A stretch of 64,000 bases of DNA, from assembly GCA_963835555.1 (NCBI GenBank), contig CAWIGC010000024.1, forward strand, positions 62,001 to 126,000. Reading direction: 5' to 3'. The stretch comes from Sulfopaludibacter sp963835555 (GTDB lineage: Bacteria; Acidobacteriota; Terriglobia; Bryobacterales; Bryobacteraceae). Numbering within the stretch: the first letter of the stretch is position 1; each line of letters opens with the position of its first letter. Of this stretch, positions 48,359 through 56,600 are shown piece after piece. A model generated the notes under the pieces. The model had not been told where the DNA came from, ran no database searches, and worked only from the letters and a program-made list of their open reading frames with translations. Made by a program: the position numbers and the translations under genes.

Positions 48359-49055
48359 CTAACCGACTTGTTTTCAGAAGCCGGCTTGGTCCGAAACCGG
48401 TGTGATCCGGCGGGGAACTGCCTGGCGGTACGAGGTTTGGGAACGGGGGATCGGGGAAGTTTCGGGCGATGTGGTTGGGTTCGTTTGGCAGGGCGGTGTT
48501 GGAGGGCCAAGGGGCGGGGGTAGGGGCTGGGGACGAGGGGCGTTCGGCGGCGGTGTTGTTGGGTTCGTTTGGTATGGCGGGTTCGGCGGGGGAAGGCCGG
48601 CTGGCGCGAAGGCGGGCGAGGGTGGAGATACAGCGGTGGTAGATGAGGTGGAGGCGAGTCTCGTAGCGGTGCAGGAGGGCGATGCCCGGGTCCGTGGAGA
48701 GGCGGGTGACGGATGTAGCCATGGCATCGACGACTTTCTCGCCGACGTGGGTATCGATTTCCTTGTCGAGCAAATGGGTCTGGAGCGCCCAAGAGCGGTG
48801 CAGGCGCCAGGTGGCAGCGACCATTTCTTCGACTACGTTCATTTCGACATAGTCGACGGGCTGGAACCGTTCGATGTGCTGCTCCAGGTACATCTGAAAG
48901 CTTTCGGTATCTTCGTGCTGGAGGACGACGGTGGCGGCCAGGAGACCGTGGCGGAGCGCGTTCTGCGAGGAACGGCTTTTCCCTTCGGGGGTGACCGGGC
49001 CATGGGAGCGGCATCCATTGGCGCGGGAGGCTTCGATTTGCTTTTCGGTGCGCAT
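48351..49055 (-). CDS. protein with 'GPVTPEGKxRSSxNAxxHGL' N-terminal motif, Pro/Asn-rich tail
   Basis: 234 aa from ATG 49055. The N-terminus reads EKQIEASRANGCRSHGPVTP and then EGKSRSSQNALRHGLLAATV, a motif I recall from many small proteins in Acidobacteria and in phage-like loci. A helical middle (NVVEEMVAATWRLHRSWALQ) follows, then a low-complexity tail with two PNEPN repeats (PNEPNNTAAE, PNEPNHIARN). It is the first gene of the terminase cassette and could play a small-terminase or adaptor role. That is inference from position only. Confidence 0.6.
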   Translation of the reverse strand: MRTEKQIEASRANGCRSHGPVTPEGKSRSSQNALRHGLLAATVVLQHEDTESFQMYLEQHIERFQPVDYVEMNVVEEMVAATWRLHRSWALQTHLLDKEIDTHVGEKVVDAMATSVTRLSTDPGIALLHRYETRLHLIYHRCISTLARLRASRPSPAEPAIPNEPNNTAAERPSSPAPTPAPWPSNTALPNEPNHIARNFPDPPFPNLVPPGSSPPDHTGFGPSRLLKTSRLDE

Positions 49056-49196
49056 CTTTCTACCGCTATCAGGATAAGACAGGGTGGGTGGGGGGAGGAT
49101 GCGGAAGTCGTTTGGAATGAGTGGATACTCGCTGTGAACGGAAAAGTGGGAGGGGGCGGGTACGGCTGCGGGCGGTATCGCGTACGATGGGACCGG

Positions 49197-49550
49197 ATGG
49201 GCGTCGATGAGAAATTGGTGGACGAGATTGTGAGCCGGGTCCTGGCTGTGGCGAGGCCGGACAGAATCATTCTGTTCGGTTCGGCGGCCACGGGACAAAT
49301 GACCAAGGACAGCGATATCGATCTGCTGGTAGTAGAGCCCGCGCCGGTCAACACGCACGAGCGGAGCGTGGAGATTCGGGACGCGGTGGGGAACGTGGGC
49401 TTCCCGGTGGACGTGATTGTGATGCGGACGGAGCGTTTCGAACGGACCAAGCGGGTGATTGGCGGGATTGCCTATCCCGCAAATAAGTATGGGCGCGTGA
49501 TCTATGCGAGCGGGAAAAAATCGATTTGGGCCGCGGATGAACGCCGATGA
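49197..49550 (+). CDS. MNT-type minimal nucleotidyltransferase
   Basis: 117 aa. Nucleotidyltransferase motif ILFGSAATGQMTKDSDIDLL near residue 25 with the third acidic residue in PVDVIVMRTERFE. Such MNT domains usually act as antitoxins for HEPN-domain RNases encoded next door. No HEPN-like gene is seen on either side, so this one is orphan. Start ATG 49197. Confidence 0.82.
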   Translation: MGVDEKLVDEIVSRVLAVARPDRIILFGSAATGQMTKDSDIDLLVVEPAPVNTHERSVEIRDAVGNVGFPVDVIVMRTERFERTKRVIGGIAYPANKYGRVIYASGKKSIWAADERR

Positions 49551-49785
49551 ACGCGGATAAGATTTCCTTCTTAATACGCGTTTAGCGCCTTCCGGTTTCC
49601 CAGTGTTCATGCCGCACGGGCAGGCGATTGAAGGTCCATCAGGCTGATGAAGCGGCTGTCGCGGGTGTCGTACATCAGGAAGAGCTTTGACATGCGCTGG
49701 CCCGCCGCGCTTACCGAACCTCGCGGACCATTGTCGAGTTACTTTCCCATATTTCAAACTCTCCCGAGTCGGCCACGTGCTGACC
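49551..49785. other. intergenic, no gene assigned
   Basis: About 235 bases. A short minus-strand frame (LFLMYDTRDSRFISLMDLQ, 49607-49693, 28 codons) could be a remnant, but I cannot connect it to a family. Otherwise nothing is recognised. Confidence 0.3.
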
Positions 49786-49804
49786 ATACAAAATTTTGTA
49801 TACT
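49786..49804 (+). promoter_or_regulatory. palindromic operator overlapping a -10 box
   Basis: ATACAAAATTTTGTAT (49786-49801) is a perfect 16-bp palindrome. The -10-like TATACT occupies 49799-49804, overlapping it. Transcription would begin near 49811, at the proposed GTG start. The arrangement fits autorepression of the toxin-antitoxin operon by its HTH antitoxin. Confidence 0.65.
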
Positions 49805-49810
49805 ATTGAG

Positions 49811-50149
49811 GTGGCTGCTTCCAAACCTGTCGAGTTTCGGGGCAGTTCCTTGGAAGACCTGCGGGCCTTCCCGCTGACGGCCAGACGTGAGGCCGGCCAT
49901 CAGTTGGACCAGGTGCAAAACGGGCGGGAGCCGGACGACTGGAAGCCGATGAACACGGTGGGCCGGGGTGCAAAGGAGATGCGGATTCGGGATGAGGCTG
50001 GCGCGTTTCGCGTCCTCTACCTGGCGAAGTTCGCCGACGCGGTCTACGTGCCGCACTGCTTCCAGAAGAAGACCGAGAAAACCAGCAAGGCAGACGTAAA
50101 GATTGCCGCCAAGCGTTACCGCGAGTTGTTGAAGGAGCTAGGGCAATGA
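49811..50149 (+). CDS. RelE/HigB-like toxin (phage Gp49-like family)
   Basis: 112 aa from GTG 49811, or longer from TTG 49796, which lies inside the -10 region and is therefore less likely. The fold resembles the phage-derived Gp49-like/HigB family: LEDLRAFPLTARREAGHQLD, WKPMNTVGRGAKEMRIRDEA, then YVPHCFQKKTEKTSKADVKI. It is paired with an XRE antitoxin by an ATGA overlap. Toxin presumably a ribosome-dependent mRNA interferase. Confidence 0.82.
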   Translation: MAASKPVEFRGSSLEDLRAFPLTARREAGHQLDQVQNGREPDDWKPMNTVGRGAKEMRIRDEAGAFRVLYLAKFADAVYVPHCFQKKTEKTSKADVKIAAKRYRELLKELGQ

Positions 50150-50427
50150 ATAAGCAACGTTTTACCAGTGTGTGGGACGCTATCGAAGACACGCCCGAAC
50201 AGGCCGCCAACATGAAACTGCGCTCGGTTCTGATGATCGCATTGAAGGGTCACATCACCCGTGCCGAGATGAGCCAGGCGCAAGCGGCCCAGCTTTTCGG
50301 CGTGACGCAGCCGCGCGTCTCCGACTTGATGCGTGGCAAGATCAGCTTGTTTGCGCTCGACGCCTTGGTGAACATGGCGACGGCCGCGGGCTTACGCATC
50401 GAAATGCGCGTGCGGGAAGCCGCCTAA
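50146..50427 (+). CDS. XRE-family antitoxin
   Basis: 93 aa helix-turn-helix protein: MSQAQAAQLFGVTQPRVSDL with MRGKISLFALDALVNMATAA, the HigA/XRE-type antitoxin pattern. The gene overlaps the toxin by 4 bases, in the toxin-first order usual for HigBA-type systems. It is predicted to bind the palindrome upstream of the toxin. Confidence 0.85.
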   Translation: MNKQRFTSVWDAIEDTPEQAANMKLRSVLMIALKGHITRAEMSQAQAAQLFGVTQPRVSDLMRGKISLFALDALVNMATAAGLRIEMRVREAA

Positions 50428-51034
50428 CAGCGCGAATCGCTCTGCACAAAGCGCCCCAGACACGCCGCACTTTCACTTCGCTGCCGAGTTCAAGCCTGGG
50501 TTGGCGGTCCTGCCGGGTGACGGTGGGGTTATTCACACAGCGCGCTACCTCAGCGCGGTAGCGCTACCTCAGCGCGGTAGCGCTCATGGGCTCCTTTGAG
50601 GAACTCCCTCCGCCACCGTTTTGATTCAGGCGCTGAGCGTGGCGGTATCTACCCGGTTGGTCGCCCGAGAATATGCACGTCTACGGCTCATATCCGATGA
50701 GGACCAGATCATTCAAATTCGACGCCTCCCTTCTGGATCGCCCCACCATCGAAGAAGCTTTACGGGCGGAACTGCCGGACAGGCTCGCACCGAATCACCT
50801 GGAATGGGCCGCGCTCTTTCTGCCGGACTCAATGGGACTTACTCGGACTCCTGCTGATGCCGGCGATCGCAGGCCGCCGAAATCATCCCGTCGAATCGGG
50901 CCACAAAACAACAGGAAGGCCGGCTGAAGCGGCACCGTCGCGATTACCGCGTCGCCTATGCCATCAGATAAAGTAGTCGGGTTGGGTTAAACCGAGTTGC
51001 GGCGCCCTCGATAGGCAGCGAATCGCGAGCAAAA
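50428..51034. other. about 600 bases without confident gene
   Basis: Holds a 19-base tandem repeat (separate entry). A plus-strand frame at 50673-50927 (RPTIEEALRAELPDRLAPNH) is open for 84 codons but has no recognisable family or ribosome site and is not called as a gene. The region looks like debris between the toxin-antitoxin pair and the restriction remnant. Confidence 0.4.
50542..50584. repeat. 19-bp tandem repeat of hairpins
   Basis: GCGCTACCTCAGCGCGGTA occurs twice in tandem (50542-50560, 50561-50579), followed by GCGCT. Each unit plus the next GCGC forms the 8-bp hairpin GCGCTACC / GGTAGCGC with a 7-base loop. It could end the toxin-antitoxin transcript or be a dispersed hairpin element. 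Confidence 0.7.
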
Positions 51035-51124
51035 ATGGACCAAGCCACACATAGCAAGATCGTCTCATTTCTCTGGGGCATTGAGGGACTGCTGGGCGAA
51101 CTCGTCCGAGGAGCCGCAAAGTGA
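51035..51124 (+). pseudogene. N-terminal remnant of a type I methyltransferase subunit (HsdM)
   Basis: 29 codons, reading ATHSKIVSFLWGIEGLLGEL, match the start of HsdM (KIVSFxWGIADLLR), then the frame ends. The end overlaps the rhuM start as GTGA. In complete loci rhuM often lies inside an hsdMRS operon, so an internal deletion is likely. The stretch is short, so the assignment is moderate. Confidence 0.5.
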
Positions 51125-52189
51125 CCGACGAGAACCGGCCCCCCGCGCCCCTACCGCCGGAAGGGACCGGGCAACTGGTGCTCTACCGCACCGAGGACGG
51201 GCAGACCCGCATTTCATGCCGCTTGGAGGGTGATTCCGTCTGGCTGACCCAGGCTGCCATAGCAGACCTATTTCAAACGACGCCCCAGAACATCACTCTG
51301 CATATCGGAGCGATCTACCAGGAGGGCGAACTACGGGAAGACTCAACTTGTAAGGAATACTTACAAGTTCGCCAGGAGGGCTCCCGGCAGGTGAGCCGCC
51401 GCTTGAAGCACTACAACCTAAACGTAGTGCTTGCCGTAGGATATCGCGTACGGTCGCCGCGCGGCACCCAGTTCCGCCAATGGGCCACCGCTCAACTGGA
51501 GCAGTACGTGGTCAAAGGCTTCGCCATGGACGACGAACGCCTGAAGCAGGCCGGCGGCGGCGACTACTTCGACGAACTGCTCGCACGTATCCGCGATATC
51601 CGTTCCTCGGAGCGGGTTTTCTGGCGGAAGGTCCTCGACATCTATGCGACAAGCGTGGATTACGATCCGCACGCGGAAGCCTCGCAGAAGTTCTTCGCCG
51701 TGGTCCAGAATAAGATGCATTGGGCGGCGCACGGCCATACCGCCGCCGAAGTGATCGACCGGCGCGCCGATTCCACCAAGCCAAACATGGGTCTGACCAC
51801 GTGGACCGGCAGCCGGCCCCGCCGTACCGACGTGGGCATCGCCAAGAACTACTTGACCCAGGAGGAAATTGAAACGCTCAATCTTGTGGTCTCGGCCTAC
51901 CTCGATTTCGCCGAACTTCAGGCGCGCGGCCGCAAACCCATGACCATGCGCGAGTGGATTGCCAAACTCGACAGCTTTCTGAGGCTGAGCGACCGCGATC
52001 TCCTGCCCCACGCTGGAACGATTTCCCACGACCAGGCGCTGGCCAAGGCGCAATCCGAGTTCGATAAATTCCGGGCAATCGAGGACGAAACCGCGGGCCG
52101 TGGATGTGCATTTCGAGAAGGCTATCGAGCAAGCCCAGCAGATCAGTGCCGCCAGGCCGAAGAGGAAGCCGACGAAGGGGGCGGAGTGA
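51121..52189 (+). CDS. RhuM-family (virulence-associated) protein, frameshifted near the end
   Basis: About 355 aa when repaired. N-terminal RhuM/Fic-associated DNA-binding-like part (SVWLTQAAIADLFQTTPQNI), a central LEQYVVKGFAMDDERLKQAG motif, and C-terminal LNLVVSAYLDFAELQARGR. GTG start 51121 with GAGGAG 7 bases upstream. Near 52096 a missing base shifts the frame; the other frame continues PRAVDVHFEKAIEQAQQISA to the TGA at 52187. RhuM genes typically accompany type I restriction loci. Molecular function is not established. Confidence 0.82.
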
Positions 52190-52309
52190 CAGAAGACCTC
52201 ATCGAACGAGATCTGATTACAAAACTCGCGTGGCGAGTGACGCGACGTCAGCCACTGAGGGTCAGCGTCTTGAAAAGCTGCGTAATCTTTTGTTACAAAG
52301 TAGCACTAG
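52186..52309 (+). pseudogene. possible remnants of hsdR start and hsdS end
   Basis: A GTG overlapping the rhuM stop begins VTEDLIERDLITKL, similar to the start of HsdR proteins. Shortly after, another frame reads GQRLEKLRNLLLQS, similar to the C-terminal helix of HsdS. Both are very short matches. They support, weakly, a deleted type I restriction operon. Confidence 0.3.
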
Positions 52310-52549
52310 ATGGACACAACGGTACGTAATCTGGACGAGCGGGCATATCGGGCGTTGCGAGCCCGGGCCGTACTGGAAGGCCGCTCGGTCGGCGAACTGA
52401 TCGGTGAAGCGATCCGGAGCTATCTCGGACGCGGCGCGGTAAAGCGCGGAACGGCGAGCCTGCGCGCGCTCCGTCCGGAGCCGTACCCGGAGGGGAACGA
52501 ACAACTCAGCTCCGGGATTGACGCCATAGTTTACGGCGTACGGACATGA
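52310..52549 (+). CDS. vapB: VapB/FitA-like antitoxin
   Basis: 79 aa. Ribbon-helix-helix N-terminus (TTVRNLDERAYRALRARAVL) with the family phrase EGRSVGELIGEAIRSYL and a C-terminal toxin-neutralising tail. The stop overlaps a vapC start as ATGA at 52546. The toxin gene is broken (next entry), leaving a solitary antitoxin. Confidence 0.8.
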   Translation: MDTTVRNLDERAYRALRARAVLEGRSVGELIGEAIRSYLGRGAVKRGTASLRALRPEPYPEGNEQLSSGIDAIVYGVRT

Positions 52550-52625
52550 TCGTCCTCGATTCGAGTTTCTCGCCGGCTTCCACAATGGGCGCGATGCACA
52601 CCATGCCGCGGCGTGCGCCCTGACG
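52546..52625 (+). pseudogene. N-terminal fragment of a VapC PIN-domain toxin
   Basis: ATG ATC GTC CTC GAT TCG begins MIVLDSS, the PIN N-terminus with the first catalytic Asp. One missing base then shifts the frame; in the other frame the sequence continues FLAGFHNGRDAHHAAACALT before ending abruptly at about 52625. Over 100 residues of the toxin are absent. The join to an inverted UPF0175 fragment marks a rearrangement. Confidence 0.7.
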
Positions 52626-52790
52626 AGTTGCACCGGTCAGAACCCCAAAGCGATGGAGATCCTGGAGTTCGCGGCGGAAGTCCTCGACCGTGTAGTCGAT
52701 CCAGACGTCATGGGCTTTGAGGAACCCATCCAGTTCGTACCGGGAGGTGAAGCCCAGAAGACGCCGCAATACGGACTTGCGATTCCTTCC
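52626..52790 (-). pseudogene. C-terminal fragment of a UPF0175-family antitoxin
   Basis: On the minus strand RRLLGFTSRYELDGFLKAHD and then TVEDFRRELQDLHRFGVL match the C-terminal half of UPF0175 proteins, usually antitoxins of PIN-type toxins. The N-terminal half is cut off at the start of the direct repeat (52787), and the frame runs on into antisense vapC without its own stop. Confidence 0.6.
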
Positions 52791-53168
52791 AAGCCGGAGG
52801 CATCACCACTGGCCGTCCAAAGACAAGCTCAACGTCGCGGTTTTCTGAGGACGACGCCGGGAAACTCTGGCGAAAAGGGCAGGCGTCCCCAGGAACACAA
52901 TTCGACCGCGACAGGGCGGGGCTCTTCACGCGCCCGCCGCGTCCCGAATTCGGAATCGTATACGCCAACGGGCCGGCAGTATAGAGTCTCACGTTCCTGC
53001 CGATAAGAAAGTCAGGGCAGCCAACGCCATAACTCGGCTCCGGGCCTCCTGGCTTGCCCAGGTCTGCGGATCTTCGCAATCCGTCAGAGGAGACGGAACA
53101 TGAATTCCACGCTTGGGCAGGTCAGCGGGCAAGGCTTCCGCCGGGGACGACTTCGTGTACACCGGGTT
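52787..53168 (+). repeat. direct repeat copy A
   Basis: From GCCGGAGGCATCACCACTGG to GTGTACACCGGGTTCT this stretch is collinear with 60173-60523. Most aligned bases are identical by eye, with one ~35-base insertion near 52912 and small indels. In one frame it reads KDKLNVAVF, the same alaS-like fragment as in copy B, but more degraded. It ends in the MNSTLGQVSG start of the small gene whose intact copy is at 60454. An extra G near 53128 breaks that frame. Confidence 0.8.
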
Positions 53169-53440
53169 CTCTGGATGCCCCAGAGGGTTCTACCGTTGGC
53201 CGGGGGGTGCCGCATCACTACCGTGTCCCGTTCTGGAAACCTTCAACCGGAACGCGGCACTCGGAGGTCACGTCTGGCCGTAGCCCGAGGGCATGCCCCC
53301 CGGGCGGCGCCCTAACTGAACAGCATTGAGGTTAGATTGGGATTGCCGGTACTAATGCCCCCTGCCGGTTCATGCTGAAGAGCGCGGCGGAGGCGACCCC
53401 ACCGGCTACCGTGCAAGAGCGGGAGGCAATCGACAAAAGA
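53169..53440. other. no gene recognised
   Basis: About 270 bases beyond the end of repeat copy A and before the efflux operon's 3' flank. Frames are open for short distances only and show no family. Nothing more can be supported. Confidence 0.3.
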
Positions 53441-53441
53441 C

Positions 53442-53576
53442 AGTGAATGGTTTCGGAAGCGAGCGCGGGAACTCAATTACGAAGACGGCCAGATCGAGGT
53501 GGACGGCAGCGCACGGGTATCTGGCAGCAAAAATGACGGAGCGTACGTGGAGGCATGGTGTTTGGCCGGCTGGTAA
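53442..53576 (+). pseudogene. short remnant of a small conserved protein
   Basis: An open frame of 45 codons ending TAA reads EWFRKRARELNYEDGQIEVD and GAYVEAWCLAGW. This resembles the C-terminal ends of small proteins I recall ending '...DGEIEIDxxAKVSRGxDGAYVQAWVWV'. No start codon or ribosome site is seen, so it is probably a fragment. Confidence 0.3.
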
Positions 53577-53640
53577 TGTGTCAAACAGGTTCGACACCAG
53601 TGCGTTGAGTGGCGCAAGCTCAGACGGCTCTAAATCCGAC

Positions 53641-56600
53641 TCACTGACGCCCATTCGTCCACTGCGTGTCATCGAAATTCCAGCCGCCGCCGAGTGCCCG
53701 ATAGAGTTGGACGATCGCCAGCCGTCGATCCCGGGAAGTCTCCGAAAGATTGATTTCAGCGGGATAGAGCAGTTGCTGCGCTTCCAGAACCTCATAATAG
53801 CTGGCAAGGCCTCCCAGATATCGCCGCCTGGCGATCGAGACGGAATCGGTGAGAGCCGCCACTTCACGCTTCTGTTGTTCTTCAATGACGGACAGTTTCT
53901 GCGAGGCGACCAGAGCGTCCGACACTTCCCGAAATGCTCTCAGCGCGCTCTGCGAATATTGATATTTGGCCTGATCGAAAATATCGACTGCAGCCCGGTA
54001 TTCGCTTTTGAGGCGTCCGCCGGTGAAGACAGGGCCAGAAAACGAGGCGGCAAGCGCCCAAATGTCCGCCGCGCCGCCACTGAGCGAACTGAGTTCCGGG
54101 CTGACCCTTCCGAACAGGGCCGTCAAACCAAAGCGTGGGAAGAAATTTGCATTCGCGATGCCGATCCTCGCGGATGCGCTTCTGAGATTCTGTTCGGCTT
54201 CGCGGATATCGGGCCGCCGCTCGAGGAGTTGCGATGGGATTCCGGCGGGAACGGTTGGCGGCGGGTTCATTTCTTTGTCAGGAGCGACTCTTTGCACCGG
54301 ACCAGGGTTGCGACCGACCAGAACGCAGATCTGATTCTCCTTCTCCGAGACTTGCCGTTCAATGTCATTGAGCGTTCCCTCTGCCGCGGCCAACGCCGCT
54401 TCGGCACGGGTAACCTGCAGGCGCGAAACGATTCCCGCTCCGTACCGCTTACTAAACAGAGTGTGTGTGGCTTCGAAGGCGTCCCGGCTGTCCTGGGCCA
54501 CAGCCACGCGCCGGTCCAACTCCACCAACTCCAGGTAAGCCTGCGCGACTTCGGTAATCAGCGCCAGCATCAATCCGCGGCGGCCTTCTTCCGTTGCCAG
54601 ATATTCCGCATTGGCTGCCTCGTTCGACCTGCGAATCCGGCCCCATAAATCGACTTCCCATGCCGTGGACAACCCTCCCAAGAACAAATTGGTGGTCTGG
54701 GTGCGGATGGGAAGTTTTAGATCGGGATCCATTTTATACACGCCATGATCGCGTTGAGCGCCGGACTCCTCATTGACAGTGGGAAAGTAAGCAGAGCGGG
54801 CCACGCCGCGATACGCTTCAGTCTCTTTGGCCCGGGCGATCGCCGTTTTCAAGTCGTAGTTATTTTTTAGTGCCTCTTTGATGAGGGCACTCAAGAACGG
54901 ATCGGAATAGACGCTCCACCATCCCTGATCGCCGAACGAACTCTGTTCCGCGGTGGGCTGTCCACGAAACGCCGGCGGGGAGGAGATGACGGGACGCTTA
55001 TATTTGGGCCCCACCAGACATCCGCAGAGCACGGCGCTACAGGCGAGAAGAGAGGCCAAAGGAAGTCTCACGGCCCAGCTCCTTCGCCCGGCCATCCTAT
55101 CCTTCAAATATTCCACCGCGCAATAGCATACCGGGATGATAAAGATGGCCAGCAGGGTGGCCGCGAGCATACCTCCGATTACCGCAGTCCCCAGGATTTG
55201 CCGGCCGACTGCGCCGGCACCGCTGGCGATGGCCAGGGGAACGGTGCCCAAGATAAAGGCAAATGCCGTCATTAAGATCGGTCTGAGCCGAATACGGGCC
55301 CCCTCAAGCGCCGCATCCAGCGGAGGTTTGCCCTGCATTCGCTGTGCTCTGGCGAACTCGACGATCAAGATCGCGTTTTTTGCGGATAAGCCTATCAGCA
55401 TGACCAGGCCGATTTGGGCGTAGACATCATTCTCAAATCCCCTGATCCACAGGAACACAAACGCCCCTAACACGGCGATCGGCGTCGCCAAGAGTACGCT
55501 GAACGGAAGCGCCCAACTTTCATACTGTGCGGCCAGGATAAGGAATACCACCAGCAAGGAAAAGCCGAAGATCGCGGCAGCGCCTACCTGGGTGGACGCT
55601 TTTTTCTGCTGGTAGGAGAGAGCGTTCCAGTCGTAACCCATGCCTTTCGGCAGTACTTGATGAGCCACTTGTTCCAAGGCGTTCATGGCTTGAACCGTGC
55701 TGTAGCCGGATGCCGGGGATCCGGTGATCTCCACGGCGCGATATTCGTTGAATCGCGACGTGAATTCCGGTCCGGCCCTTGTCTGGAGGGACACCACGGA
55801 GGAGAGGGGTAGCATCTCTCCCTCCTTGTTGCGGACGAAGAAATTCATGACATCTTTGGCCTGCGAACGGTATCCATTCTCGGCAGCGATATAGACCTGC
55901 CACGCCCGTCCGAAACGGTTAAAGTAATTTACGAAGAGCGAACCCATGAAAGCGCGTAGGGTGCTGTATACGTCCTCTATTTCGACGCCTTGCTTGAGCA
56001 CCTTGTCTCGATCTACCACTACCAGGACCTGCGGCACTTTGGCATTCAAGGAACTGTTTAGCCGCGTCAATTCGGGGCGTTTCCGCGCGGCATCGAGAAA
56101 GCGGTCAGTATTATCGGCTAGATACAGGACGTCATTACCCACCCGGTCCTCAAGCATGAAACTGAAGCCGCCGGACGTTCCAACGCCGGAGATAGCGGGA
56201 GGCGAGAAAGCGAACGCGTGCCCCGCCGGCATTCTATCGAGCTGGGAGTTCACCGAGTCCATGATCGATTGAATGCTTGTCTCCCTGGTCTTACGCTGGT
56301 CCCACGGCTTGAGGGCGACGAAAACGAAGGCGCTATAAGTGGCGTTGGTCTGAGTGAGGAGGCTGCTGCCGACTATCGTACTGTAATATTGCACGCCATT
56401 GGTTCGTTTGAGTACCGATTCCACTTCTTTGGTAAAGGCGTCGGTACGTTGCAGCGACGCCGCATCGGGGAGTTGAATATTCAGATAGAAAAACCCCTGG
56501 TCTTCGGTGGGAAGGAACCCGGCCGGCAGTCTGCTTCCGATCAAAAGCGCGGCAACCGCTACCCCGGCAAGGAGTGCGAAGCTCAGGACCATTTTTCGAA

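Noticed and set aside
48402..49550. Gly/Val-rich plus-strand frame of 382 codons preceding the nucleotidyltransferase
   Set aside because: Only the last 117 codons, from ATG 49197, look coding; the rest is antisense to the PNEPN gene.
50542..50584. Possible CRISPR array
   Set aside because: Only two tandem copies without spacers; the units are contiguous hairpins.
50673..50927. Small hypothetical gene of 84 codons
   Set aside because: No ribosome site, no family, atypical C-terminal composition; left as unassigned intergenic.
53443..54648. Plus-strand frame of 401 codons under the outer-membrane part of the efflux fusion
   Set aside because: Antisense shadow; the opposite strand encodes a clear OprM-type protein.
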